The notes under the pieces are model-generated. The model did no database searches and was not told the origin of the DNA. It worked only from the letters and a program-made list of their open reading frames with translations. Made by a program: the position numbers and the translations under genes. Positions 35,215 through 46,852 of a stretch of DNA of 64,000 bases are shown piece after piece; position 1 is the stretch's first letter, and every line of letters begins with the position of its first letter. Origin of the DNA: Cheiracanthium punctorium. Its lineage: Eukaryota; Arthropoda; Arachnida; Araneae; Cheiracanthiidae. The stretch spans positions 1 through 64,000 of the forward strand of contig JAWZYV010011610.1 of the NCBI GenBank assembly GCA_038373885.1. The letters run 5' to 3'.

Positions 35215-36028
35215 AATAAACATTCAGGTGTCCAAATTCGGAAAACCTTAAAATGGATGAGTTACCTCAACTTTCCACAATCGCAATATGAATGCATCTA
35301 TAAAACTTGCCATCAGCTTACACCCTTTAAAATTCAAAATTTGCAAGTGGCCTGCATTTAAAACATCTAGGTTTAACATTCATTTATCCTTAGTTTTTTG
35401 TAAAAAAAAAATTAGAACTGAGCAAGTTAATACATCCTCATTTTAAGATTTTGTCCGAGCAATTGCCTCATAAATGCCAAGGCTAAACCTTTGAGCGTGA
35501 GGATAATTTTGAGCGGGTCCAGTTGTCTTTGGATTTGTCACTTTGAACACAAAGCATGCCGAATTTAAAATAGCCTGCGGACGAGATTCTGCTTCAGAGG
35601 AAAATTGTTAGAGTAGAACAAGAGTAAAACAAAAAGAAGCAAGACAGAAAAGAAACTCCATGACAGGACAGAAAACTAGATCTGTCACAGAACACCCTCC
35701 CGCAAGCACAGTTTCGTATTCTGCAGCTGCACGAAACGTTAATCCCTATATACGCAATTTTCGATTTTAACGTGTCTGGACTGGTACTCAATGCCATCCT
35801 CTTTCACTCTTACGGCACTAAAAGTTGCTTTAGTTTGGCGCATTGGCGGAAACTGGCATGTCACAAACTAGATGTTTTAAATGCCGGCTACTTGCAAGTT
35901 TTGAATTTTAAAGGGTATACGGTGAGCTGACGGCAAGTTTTATAGATTCATTCTTTTTGCGATTTGTGGAAAGTTGAAGCAACTCATCCATTTTAAGGTT
36001 TTCCGAATTTGGACACCTGAATGTTATT
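35215..36028. repeat. Long inverted repeat (arms ~160 bp, loop ~490 bp)
   Basis: The arm 35215-35373 recurs as its reverse complement at 35865-36028. Shared blocks: ACATTCAGGTGTCCAAATTC, GGAAAACCTTAAAATGGATGA, CTTGCCATCAGCT-like and GCAAGT. Arms match at most positions with a few indels. The loop has no gene. A transcript would form a long double-stranded stem. No TSD found. Confidence 0.85.
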
Positions 36029-36727
36029 GCATGTTTGTTTTCCCAAATGTAATTTTTTAGAGCCAAGTTTATTCTATTATCTAAAATAACATTTTCAAAA
36101 ACGTATCGAAATTTTAGGGGGAAGAGAGATTGCCCTTCTTGCCCTTAGTTACTCCCATGGGTTTATGCATGTGAATTTCTAAATTGCCACCTACGAACGG
36201 CAATAAAAACTTACCAAGAACAGTTTTGCTGGGCGGCTTGAAGCGTAATTTTGTTCTACTTTAACACATGAATGTACTTTCAATTCTTACAGTCATGTAC
36301 AAAAGTTTTAAGACAAGTAAAAATTCTTTGTACTTTGCCCAAGATTTGCAGCATCGTAAGATTATTCTTTCATGAAATGACTTAGTCAAAGTTATTTGCA
36401 ATATGATTAAAAACTTAAAAATTAACAGTAAAATTTGCTATCCTGTTGCCCCATATTAAAATAACTGGCAAACAAAATTCATTCCTAAGATACCGTCGAA
36501 CTATCGTGGTCCTAAAAGCTTTAGTCATTTTACGGCCAAGACAAAACATCCTAACTCTACCTAACACACTAACTCTACCTAAAGTTTGAGTAGCTACCTT
36601 CCGGCTGGCATGGCTTTGCCTTGACTACAAGTTCGTCTACAAGTATACCCTTGACGTTAAGATTTCGAGAACATCAATTTGCTACTCTCCCGTACATAGT
36701 CCATATCCTCAAAAATTCAATTCTTAA
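36029..36727. other. Non-coding AT-rich sequence
   Basis: No supported gene; a CTAACTCTACCTAA duplication near 36550-36580 is the only structure seen. Confidence 0.4.
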
Positions 36728-37127
36728 CCCCGTTGACGCGCAACCATTTACCAATGCTGAAAAATGGGAAGCCGTTGCCATCGATCGATTTATCTACCAG
36801 TGAGATGGTGGTCGATCTTGCTGGTAGTTAAACCGAGCAATGGCAGCGGCTGCCCTTTTTTCAGCACTGGGCAGTCTATCCTGTTCTATATCAGTGTATT
36901 TCCAACTTATTCTCCAGTTTTCAACAGGTGCCAGTGATGCTAAAAATCCTGACAATTTTTCCAAAAATAGACAATTTACGGGAAATTATGTGCTAAATAA
37001 GAAAGTATTCTCGTGCAATTATGTCCTCCTTAAGTATTTATTGAAATCAAATGTATTCATCGTGAATCAAAGCAGTCAAAATGTCAGTAGTTATGTCCTC
37101 ACGTCGAGGACAAAGCACGTTAAAGGG
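36728..37127 (-). mobile_element. Old piggyBac-type hairpin MITE
   Basis: Left TTAA (36724-36727), right TCAA (37128-37131), ends CCCCGTTGACGCGCAACC and GCACGTTAAAGGG. The hairpin core is shortened, with TCTACCAGTGAGATGGTGG facing CTTGCTGGTAGTTA. Diverged from the young copies but close to 61546-62063, so it represents an older subfamily. Confidence 0.75.
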
Positions 37128-38049
37128 TCAAAGTGAACAGGAGGATGTAAAAAATTTTCTACCAGCCCGACACTTGATTTTTCAAAGCTAATACTTAGCC
37201 TGTTGGCAAGCAAGACAATTTGCAAGATCTACGCTTTTAAAAGTTGACTATCATTCAAATTGGCGTCTTCACCCTTGAAGACAAATAGAACTCAGAATTC
37301 CCACTTAATGACTTTCGAGTAAATGACTCATCGAGGAGAGGATTAAACAGAGCCGTAACCTTCGAGTAAAGAAATAACCGCACAGGAAATTCACTGCTCA
37401 AAACTACACAACTTATGCAGAAAAACAAATTTCCTCCACACTTTGATTGCAAAACCCGTATCACAAATCCAAAAGTAACTAAAAGGCTACATACCAATTC
37501 AAACACTATTTTTGTTGCCTTGCTATTTGTAAAGCAACAGAAGAACTCTGTAAGAACTCTGCTCTTGTGCCGAACCATGCAATTGCCGTCTTCAAGTTAA
37601 AACACAATCGCATTAACCCAGCGAAGCCTTCAAAATTTAACCAAGTTTGGAGCAAAAGTACGAAAAATACCAGCCAAGGCCCAAAACACGTCCAATTATT
37701 AAAGTTTAAGCTCCGAATTGCACGCTTTCCATCGAAAATCGTGGAAGCCGAGTTTGTCGAGTTGGGCCTCCAAGGGAAATTTTGTAAAGCTCTTTTTGTA
37801 AAGTTTCCCTTCCCCTTTGATAAAGCTTAAAATTTCCGAAAAGCTGGAGGGGAGGGTAGTTTCAGATACAAAATAATCCTATTAATTCACGTTCGAAGTT
37901 TAAAAATATTCAAGTGGTAGAATTAACATTTCTGAATCTAAACCATTCTAGAAAATTTCGTACTCTATTTTTTAAGTTTTTCAATTTCAGATATATAAAT
38001 GAACTTAACACATTCTGAAAAATTCACGGGCGCACTTTAGACGAGCACC
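37128..38049. other. Unassigned sequence
   Basis: Overlapping open frames of 61-107 codons on both strands at 37255-37830 are not recognisable and contradict one another. The composition is slightly less AT-rich. Nothing else supported. Confidence 0.35.
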
Positions 38050-38202
38050 AAGGACGTACCCAGAAAAAAAATCCGGGGGGGGGGGGGGGGGGGGTTCAAA
38101 TGGTGAAAAAGGCAGAATTTTTCACAAAAAGACTTCATCATTCCTATTTTGTTAACAAAAACTGAAATTTCGGGGGGTCCGGACCCCCTGGGTACGTCCT
38201 TG
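38050..38202. mobile_element. hAT-type MITE, CAAGGACGTACCC ends
   Basis: Perfect 14-bp terminal inverted repeats CAAGGACGTACCCA / TGGGTACGTCCTTG. 8-bp flanks ACGAGCAC (38042-38049) and CCGAGCAC (38203-38210) agree at 7/8. A 17-base G run lies just inside the left end and a GGGGGG run inside the right. Confidence 0.88.
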
Positions 38203-38401
38203 CCGAGCACTAGCTCTTTCAAGCTCGCACGGGCCCAGTGACTGACCACCCTTTCTTGTAGGGCCTGTTGGCGTGTACAAAACAATGACATCTGGTCTAA
38301 TCAAGATAAATAGCCATAGGTTCTTGAACCTCCAATAATTACGGGAAAGCAATCATTCAAAATTTAACTGCTAGAATCGCTTAGCTATACTGTTACCTCA
38401 A

Positions 38402-38585
38402 CCCTTTCAGACCAAAAGTCCACATTTGAGGACAAAAATAACCTATATTATCATACAAGATGGATGTCCTAATTTGTGCACATAAAGAAAAACTAATTTT
38501 GCTTGAAAATTTGACGAGTTAATTTTTTTCTTCAATCAAATTTAAAGAAATTAAATTCAAAAGAATTTTATCAGGTCCGAGAGGG
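38402..38585. mobile_element. Small TTAA-type MITE
   Basis: Ends CCCTTTCAGACC and, reverse complemented, CCCTCTCGGACC. Flanked by TCAA and TTAG, both one change from TTAA. 184 bp with an AT-rich interior. Probably piggyBac-type. Confidence 0.6.
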
Positions 38586-38765
38586 TTAGGATAATAGTAC
38601 TGCGAGATATTTCAGATATATCAAACGGATAAAGGACTATCCACAGGGGACATAACAAAATATAACATTGACCAATGCTACAGTAACTGTAACGCATTAG
38701 CTCTCATTTTTAGTTAGGCTATCTAACTCGAGCTGTCAGTAGCTTTTTCAATCTAGTGTTACGAG

Positions 38766-38930
38766 TAGAGCCTGATTATGACTAACTGGGACCCCAGGCA
38801 TTGATGAATTTGAGGGCCCCCAATCTATGAAATTTTTATTTTTCATAAAATTGATAAGAAATTTCAAAATATTTGATATTGGGGCCTTTTCGAGCCGGGG
38901 TCGATTTGCCCATGCGACAATAAGGCTCTG
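38766..38930. mobile_element. hAT-type MITE with perfect 8-bp TSD
   Basis: GTTACGAG occurs immediately on both sides (38758-38765, 38931-38938). Ends TAGAGCCTGATTATG and, in reverse complement, CAGAGCCTTATTGTC. Related to the three copies inside the Helitron array (41620, 43636, 45726). Confidence 0.92.
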
Positions 38931-39168
38931 GTTACGAGCAGGCCAAATTATCGCACAGGCACTTTTATAAGAGCCCTGGGCACATACACAAATAAGCAAA
39001 ATATGGAATTTAGTTTTGATCAAAGGGCACAAAAGTTAAGACAGCTACACATAAGGGCACGGAACGTCCTTGGCAGAAAAATGACAGTCTCCGATTACGA
39101 TACTTGAAAGAATATGGGAGAGTCTTCCTTTCTCTTGCAGAGTCTAAACTGCAGTACGTTGAGTCCTT

Positions 39169-39250
39169 TCAATCTTCCTGTAGACTGATTCTGATCAGCT
39201 CTCCTTGGACCCTCTCATCCTCGGTTATTTCAAGGAGTGGTACAGGAGTA
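39169..39250 (-). CDS. Candidate terminal coding exon, unknown gene
   Basis: On the reverse strand a strong acceptor-like tract, CCCTCTTCCGTTTCAG, ends near 39257 and a second AG lies at 39251-39252. From the second AG, 26 codons run open (T-P-V-P-L-L-E-I-T-E-D-E-R-V, then G-E-L-I-R-I-S-L-Q-E-D) to TGA at 39169-39171. From the first AG the frame joining in phase 0 is shorter (V-M-Q-Y-S-C-T-T-P, stop). The segment is distinctly more GC-rich than its surroundings. No family was recognised. A chance open frame is a real alternative. Confidence 0.25.
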
Positions 39251-39371
39251 CTGCATTACCTGAAACGGAAGAGGGAAAATTCTTATAGCAAGCTGTCATT
39301 TACATGCCTAAGTACTTTATACAAGGCCAGAAAATTAAGAGCAGAAATTTTTCCCCCACCCCCATATTTAA

Positions 39372-39849
39372 CCCTTTAACGAGCAGTGTTCCCGCTCTGG
39401 AAACACCAAACTGACGTTTTGACCGTTGCCAGTCACGAAGAATAGATTTGATTTCTATAAAAATAGTTGCGGGTGGCATAGCTCCACGAGAATCCTTTAC
39501 TTTTTAGCACGTCATTCTCCCGTAAAATAAGGGTCACGATTATTTTTAACAGCACTGACATCTGCTGAAAAATAGAAGAATGCGAGAACATCTGGATAGA
39601 TTGTCCAATGCTGAAAAAAGGGCAGCCGTTGCCATCGCTCGACTTAACTACCAGCAAGATGGCGGACGATCGAAACGTTCATCGCGTGCTAGGCCCGTGA
39701 CAGCTGGCTGTGCGCGGGCACAGCCAGCTGTCGTCGGAAAAGGGTCTCTGGTCTGTGGCACGCGATGAAAGTTTCGATCGTCCGCCATCTTGCTAGTAGT
39801 TATGTCGAGGGATGGCAGCGGCTGCCCTTTCTTCAGTATTGGAAAAGGG
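39372..39849 (+). mobile_element. piggyBac-type hairpin MITE, short right end
   Basis: TTAA both sides (39368-39371, 39850-39853). Left end CCCTTTAACGAGCAG as in the family. Right end ATTGGAAAAGGG then TTAA, so the usual terminal GCGCCTCAAAGGG piece is missing although TTAA is still duplicated. Both hairpin arms are present, meeting at GCTGTGCGCGGGCACAGC. Confidence 0.85.
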
Positions 39850-40736
39850 TTAAATCTGAAGGAAACTCATCGTTATGTGCGAGGTCAAACAAAAGGGGAA
39901 GGCAATGTCTATTCCATGAGAATTCTTTGAAAAATGCTTAGATTTCTTCTATTATTCTTTAGGGGGAAAACTAACGTTCGCTACGCTTTCCGGATTTCGA
40001 AAAAACACGTCAAACTAAAATTTAGATTCATCCAAATGTTGTGGTGCTCTTGAGTCCTACATTTATCAGTTTGAAAATACTGACTGAGAACTAATGCTCA
40101 GGTGAATTTAAGTTTAAAAATAAATTCTAAATATTACAGAAACTGAAGCAGCTAAATCTCACATTAACAGTGGGCACATCAAATGGAGGTATGATGAAAA
40201 GTCCTGCTATGTGCATAAGTAATATCGGCAGAGCAAAAACAAACCGATACGATTAAATTTATCACGCTGTATTAAAATAGTGACACTGCAAAAGCTTGCA
40301 GAATGTAATAGAAAATCCCGAAACTTGTCATTCTAGCAACTCTCCAAACAAACCATTTGTACTGTGGATTACATACGTTAAATGTAAAATTGTCAGATTT
40401 CAAAAATCGTATTTTAAAACTTAAATTAACTTTGAATATGTTTTAGACAAGATTTCAGCAACACAACTGACCATGTGTTGTCTGCAGTGGAAGAAAAGTT
40501 TCCAAGCTTCATATTTGAGCATATTGAGATAGCTATGTCATCAAGACTGAAAGACCATCATGCATATATTAACCGATAGTACAAATAGACATCTAAGCTT
40601 TACTTACATAGTTAATTGTTTTGAAAATCGTTCGAAATTTCCATTTTCCGTTCTAATCCCTTCCCCATTCCGTAGAAAGATTGTTCGAGGCATTAAACAT
40701 TCAAAAACTTTCAGCACTGCGGGATTTTTATAAGTA
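39850..40736. other. Non-coding AT-rich sequence
   Basis: No supported gene or element between the MITE and the Helitron array. Confidence 0.4.
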
Positions 40737-42752
40737 CTAGCTGCGTGCCCGTTCTCCGCACGGTAGGCAACGAAACTTTTTCTTACATGTATAGTTTGAA
40801 TTGATTCCAGAGATTTGGAATCTAAAAATAAGCAAAATGATTCGACTCTTCGCGTAAAGTTACTTAATACTTATTCGTAAAGTTAGTATAAGTACTGACC
40901 TGTGACCATTGTTAATATTATGACGCAAAAAACTATGTCGGTGTCATCAGAAAAGAAAAACGTGACGGTTTTCGGTGAAAATTCCTGATTTTCAAAATGT
41001 CTCATTTCTGCATCATACTCTTTTTTAGATTTAAGTTATGCCATTAATACCTTAGATACTACATGATGTGGAGAACCGTTTTATTTTATAATTAAACAGT
41101 TGTGTACCGCTCTTTGCAAGGCAAGAGAAGAACATTTTCCTGAAATGTGATCATAACTACTTGTGACAAAACAGAATCTCCAAGAAAAAAGAAAGTTCCG
41201 TTACAGTCTTTTCTGTTGAAACTACCGCGTGATATATCAACGCGACGTAGAATTACTTAATGTTTTGTTAGCTGTGATGTAATGCGGCTGTTAAAAAATG
41301 AATAGAAGACATAGTTTCACAAAATATTTATTAATGCGGTATATTGTGGTTTGATCAATATTGCCTTATCATATCCACTTACTATTAATTATACTATCTT
41401 TTACTGATACCAATACAATATACTGTCGTTTTGCAACCGTTAATGCTAAATTAGAGAAACGGTTTAGATATTTGTCACGAATGTAGGCTTTTACTCTTTG
41501 GTGAATTTTGCAATTTATGCATTAGTATAAACGATAATCATTTCACTTTATGGTTGCCACTAAATCAGCTCTCCATAAATTTTTACGCATAGTTCTTGTC
41601 AGATTGGTGTATTTAGCACTAGGGCCTTATTATCGCACGGGCAAATCGGGACTTTCCCAGGGGCCTCCGGCTCGAAATGGCCCCCAATTTCAAATGTTGT
41701 TCTTTTTTTACAAAAAAAAATTATGAAAAATAAAACAAATTTCATACATGGGGGGGGGGCAAAATTCATCAATGCCCGGGGGCACCCTGTTGGTCATAAT
41801 CAGGCCCTGTTTAATACCGCAATATATTTCCTGCTATTCGAAAACGTGACCCGTTTAAAATCTCAATCGAAAATAATGCTGGATAATTCACTGGTGAAAA
41901 ACAGCATTCAATTATTTATCTGGCAACGTAAAGTAAAATATAGAATTACTTCATGCGTGGCGTATGTTTTGCGTGTGAGTCCGTTATTCTGATTGAGTTT
42001 CGAAAGAGGTTTTAAACTTATGACATCAAAATAACACACTTTTCGCATGCGAAAACTTTGTTATTTTAAATTAATTTTAATTTATTGTTTTCAACTGGCA
42101 ATTTTAATAATTGTTACTGTCTCCAACACAACCAAAACGCAAGGTATCATACCGAAAATTTAAGCTGCTGCTATTGAAATGAAAATAATTCTTTACTTAA
42201 AAATTCGTAAAAATCTTCTAATTTATATTTTCCTCCGATTTTTCTTTTAAAAGCGGGCGAAATGTATGCTCCGTCATTTGACAAAATATAAAAAAAATAT
42301 GACGGATAGAATTCAAGATGCAGCAGTTTTAAAAATATTTTACGAAAGTCAGCGTCAAATTTAATTTTATTTGAAAAATTCCCAAAAATCTGAAAATTAT
42401 GTTACACAGTCCGAACAAACAATTTTTAAAAGGAAATTTTCTCCTCTATCCGATGATGTAAATTTCGTTTTCTTGCGAGTGTAATTACCGGCGTTATTAC
42501 GTATTAAGCGAGAAAAATCGCTAAAAATCGGACAAAACATAAAATAAAACATTTTCTAATTTGAATTTCGAAAAAATCGCTCCGAGGCGTGTTAGGATCT
42601 GTCCTAGTGAAGCCATATGCAAAATTCGGTCTGCGACAAACCGTCTTGGCGCAATGCGATCCAGAGACGCGCGCAAAAAGATCGGTGGTCACAAACTTAC
42701 CTACCTACACACATAGCTACATACAATGTTTACTCTCGGATTTTATTATATA
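40737..42752 (-). mobile_element. Helitron array, unit 1
   Basis: Reverse-strand Helitron. The 3' end is CTAG at 40737-40740 followed by T, preceded by a CCGTGCGGAGAACGGGCACG hairpin region. The 5' side begins near 42740 with TCCGAGAGTAAACATTG. Contains a hAT MITE (41620-41809). A short TA-rich spacer separates it from unit 2. No coding capacity. Confidence 0.82.
41620..41809. mobile_element. hAT MITE inside Helitron unit 1
   Basis: Ends TAGGGCCTTATTATCGC and, in reverse complement, CAGGGCCTGATTATG. TTTAGCAC on the left and TTTAATAC on the right, a decayed TSD. It occupies the same position as in units 2 and 3. Confidence 0.85.
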
Positions 42753-44774
42753 CTAGCTGCGTACCCGTTCTCCGCACGGTAGGGAACGGAACTTTTTCTT
42801 ACATGTACAGTTCCAATTGATTCCAGTGATTTGGGATCTAAAAATAAGCAAAATGATTTGACTCTTGGCGTAAAGTTACTCATTAGTTATTTGTAAAGTT
42901 AGTATAAGTACTGACCTGAGACCATTGTTAATATTATGACGCAAAAAACTATGTCGGTGTCATTCGCAATTAGAAAAGAAAAGCGTGACGGTTCGCAGTG
43001 AAAATTCTTAATATTCAAAATGTCTCATTTCTGCATCATACTCTTTTTTAAATTTAAGTTATGCCATTAATACCTTAGATACTACATGATGTGGAGAACC
43101 CTTTTATTTTATAATTAAATAGTGCATCCGCTCTTCGCAAGGCAAGAAGAGAACATTTTCCTAAAATGCGATCATAACTACTTGTGACAAAAAAAATCTC
43201 CAAGAAAAAAGTTGTGTGACAGTCTTTTCTGTTGAAACAACCGCGGGATATATTAACGCGACGTAGAATTACTTAATGTTTTGTTAGCTGTGATGTAATA
43301 CGGCTGTTGAAAAATGAATAGAAGACTTAGTTTCACGAAATATTTATTAATGCGGTATATTGTGCTTTGATCAATATTGCCCCAGCATATCTACTAACTA
43401 TTACTTATATATCTTTTACTGATACCAATACAATATATTTTCGTTTTTCAGCCGTTAATACTTAATTTAAAGAAACGGCTTAGATATTTGTCACGAATGT
43501 AGTCTTTTAGTCTTTGGTGAATTTTGCAATTTATGCATTAGTATAAACGATAATCATTTCACTTTATGGTTGCCACTAAAACAGCTCTCCATACATTTGT
43601 ATGCTTAATTATTGTCAGATTGGCGTATTTAGCACCAGGGCCCTAGTATCTCACGGGCAAATCGGGACTTTGCCCAGTGCCTCCGGCTCGAAATGGCCCC
43701 CAATTTCAAATGTTGTTCTGAAATATTCTTTTTTATAAACATATATTTTATGAAAAATAAAACAAATTTCATAGATGGAGGCCCCCAAATTCATTAATGT
43801 CCGGGGTCCCTGTTTGCCATAATCAGGCCCTGTTTAGCACCGCAAAATCTTTCTTGCGATTCGAAAACGTGTCCCGTTTAAAATCTCTATTGAAAATAAT
43901 GCTGGATAATTAATTCACTGGTGAAAAAACAGCATTCAATTATTTTTCTGGCAACGTAAAGTAAAATATAGAATTATCTCACATGCGCGGCGTATGTTTT
44001 GCTTGTGAGTCCGTTATTCTGATTGAGTTTCAAAAGGGGTTTTACACTCGTGACGTCAAAGTGGCGCACATTTCACATGTGAAAACTAATTATTTTTAAA
44101 TAATTTTATTTTTTCAACTGGCAATTTTAATCATTGTTACTGTCTCCAAGACAACCAAACCGCAGGATATCATACCGAAAATTTAAGCTGCTGCGATTGA
44201 AATGAAAATCCTTCTTTACTTAAAAATTCGTAAAAAATCTCCTAATTTATATTTTCCTCTGGTTTTTCTTTAAAAAGAGGGCGAAATGTATGCTCCGTCA
44301 TTTGACAAAATATAAAAAAGTTATGACGGATAGAATTTAAGATGCAGCAGTTTTAAAAATATTTTACGAAAGTCAGCGTCAAATTTAATTTTATTTGAAA
44401 AATTCCCAAAAATCTGCAAATTATGTTACACAGTCCGAACAAACAGTTTTTAAAAGGAAATTTTCTCCTCTATCCGATGATGTAAATTTCGCTTTCTTGC
44501 GAGTGCAATTACCGACGTTATTACGTATTAAGCGAGAAAAACCGCTAAAAATCGGACAAAACATAAAATAAAACATTTTCTAATTCGAATTTCGAAAAAA
44601 TCGCTCCGAGGCGTGTTAGGATCTGTCCTAGTGAAGCCGTATGCAAAACTGGGTAGGTCTGTGACCAACCGTCTCGGCGCAATGCGATCGAGAGACGCGC
44701 GCAAGAAGATCGGAGGTCACAAACCTACCTACATAGCTACCTACTATGTTTAATCTCGGATTTTATTATATATA
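42753..44774 (-). mobile_element. Helitron array, unit 2
   Basis: Second head-to-tail unit, about 2.02 kb, nearly identical to units 1 and 3 along its length. CTAG end at 42753-42756, TCCGAGATTAAAC-type 5' side near 44760. Minor differences include a TAATT insertion and scattered substitutions. Contains hAT copy 43636-43832. Confidence 0.82.
43636..43832. mobile_element. hAT MITE inside Helitron unit 2, perfect TSD
   Basis: TTTAGCAC flanks both sides exactly (43628-43635, 43833-43840). Ends CAGGGCCCTAGTATC and, in reverse complement, CAGGGCCTGATTATG. Confidence 0.92.
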
Positions 44775-46852
44775 CTAGCTGCGTACCCGTTCTCCGCACG
44801 GTAGGGAACGAAACTTTTTCTTACATGTATAGTTCGAATTGATTCCAGTGATATGGGATCTAAAAATTAGCAAAATGATTTGACTCTTGCCGTAAGGTTA
44901 CTCTTTAGTTATTTGTAAAGTTAGTATAAGTACTGACCTGAGACTATTGTTAATATTATGACGCAAAAAACTATGTCCGTGTCATTCACGATCAGTAAAG
45001 AAAAGCTTGACGGTTCGCAGTGAAAATTCCCAATATTCAAAATGTCTCATTTCTGCATCATACTTTAGATTTAAGTTAGATTTAAGTTATGCCAATACTA
45101 CCATGCTTTTTTAGATTTAAGTTATGCCATTACTACTTTAGATACTACATGAAGTGGAGAACCGTTTTATTTTATAATTAAATAGTTGTGTACCCGCTCT
45201 TTGCAAGGCAAGAAAAGAACATTTTCCTAAAAAATGTGATCATAAATACTTGTGAGAAAACAGAATCTCCAAGAAAAAAGAAAGTTCTGTTGAAACTACC
45301 GCGGGATATATTAACGCGACGTAGAATTACTTAATGTTTTGTTAGCTGTGATGTAATACGGCTGTTAAAAAATGAATAGAAGACATACAAAAAATCTATA
45401 CACAAAATATTTATAGTGTACACAAAATATTTATTAATGCGGTATATTGTGGTTTGATCAATATTGCCTTATCATATCTACTTACTATTAATTATACTAT
45501 CTTTTACTGATACCAATACAATATATTTTCGTTTTGCAACCGTTAATGCTTAATTTTAAAAAAACGGTTTAGATATTTGCCACGAATGTAGCCTTTTACA
45601 CTTTGGTGATTCTTTGCAATTTACGCATTAGCATAAACGATAATCATTTCACTTTATGGTTGCCACTAAAATAGCTCTCCATACATTTGTATGCTTAATT
45701 ATTGTCAGATTGGCGTATTTAGCACCAGGGCCCTAATATCTCAGGGGCAAATCGGGACTTTGCCCAGTGCCTCCGGCTCGAAATGGCCCCCAATTTCAAA
45801 TGTTGTTCTGAAATATTCTTTTTCATAAACATATTTTATGAAAAAACAAATTTCATAGATGGAGGCCAAATTCATTAATGCCCGGGGTCCCTGTTTGCCA
45901 TAATCAGGCCCTGTTTAATACCTCATATTTCCTGCTATTCGAAAACGTGACCCGTTTAAAATCTCAATCGAAAATAATGCTGGATAATTAATTCACTGGT
46001 GAAAAAAACAGCATTCAATTATTTATCTGGCAACGTAAAGTAAAATATAGAATTATTTCATGCGTGGCGTATGTTTTGCTTGTGAGTCCGTTATTCTGAT
46101 TGAGTTTCGAAAGAGGTTTTAAACTTATGACATCAAAATCACGCACTTTTCACATGCGAAAACTCAGTTATTTTAAAGTAATTTTTTTTCAACTGGCAAT
46201 TTTAATAATTGTTACTTTCTCCAAGACAACCAAAACGCAAGATATCACACCGAAAATTTTAAGCTGCGGCAATTGAAATGAAAATTGTTCTTTACTTAAA
46301 AATTCGTAAAAAAAACTCCTAATTTATATTTTTCCTCCGTTCTTTTAAAAGCGGGCGAATTGTATGCTCCGTCATTTGACAAAATATAAAAAAGTTGTGA
46401 CGGATAGAATTCAAGATGCAGCAATTTTAAAAATATTTTACGAAAGTCAGCGTCAAATTTAATTTTATTTGAAAAATTCCCAAAAATCTGCCAATTATGT
46501 TACACAGTCCGAACAAACAATTTTTAAAAGAAAAATTTCTCCTCTATCCGATGATGTAAATTTCGTTTTCTTGCGAGTGTAATTGCCGGCGTTATTACGT
46601 ATTAAGCGAGAATAATCGCTAAAAATCGCACAAAACATAAAATAAAACATTTTCTAATTCGAATTTCGAAGAAATCGCTCCGAGGCGTGTTAGGATCTGT
46701 CCCAGTGAAGCCGTATGCAAAATTCGGTAAGTCTGCGACAAACCGTCTCGGCGCAATGCGATCCAGAGACGCGCGCAAAAAGATCGGTGGTCACAAACTT
46801 GCCTACAAACCTACATACAATGTTTACTCTCGGATTTTATTATATAAGAAGA
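44775..46852 (-). mobile_element. Helitron array, unit 3
   Basis: Third unit, about 2.08 kb. CTAG end at 44775-44778, 5' side near 46834. It carries a local duplication of TTTAGATTTAAGTTATGCCA (about 45063-45132) not found in the others, and hAT copy 45726-45913. Confidence 0.82.
45726..45913. mobile_element. hAT MITE inside Helitron unit 3
   Basis: Left flank TTTAGCAC (45718-45725), right flank TTTAATAC. Left end like unit 2 (CAGGGCCCTAATATC), right flank like unit 1, so this copy is a mosaic of the other two. Confidence 0.88.

Noticed and set aside
37255..37830. Candidate gene from open frames of 107, 61 and 87 codons
   Set aside because: Frames lie on both strands, overlap, and have no recognisable domain or splice sites.
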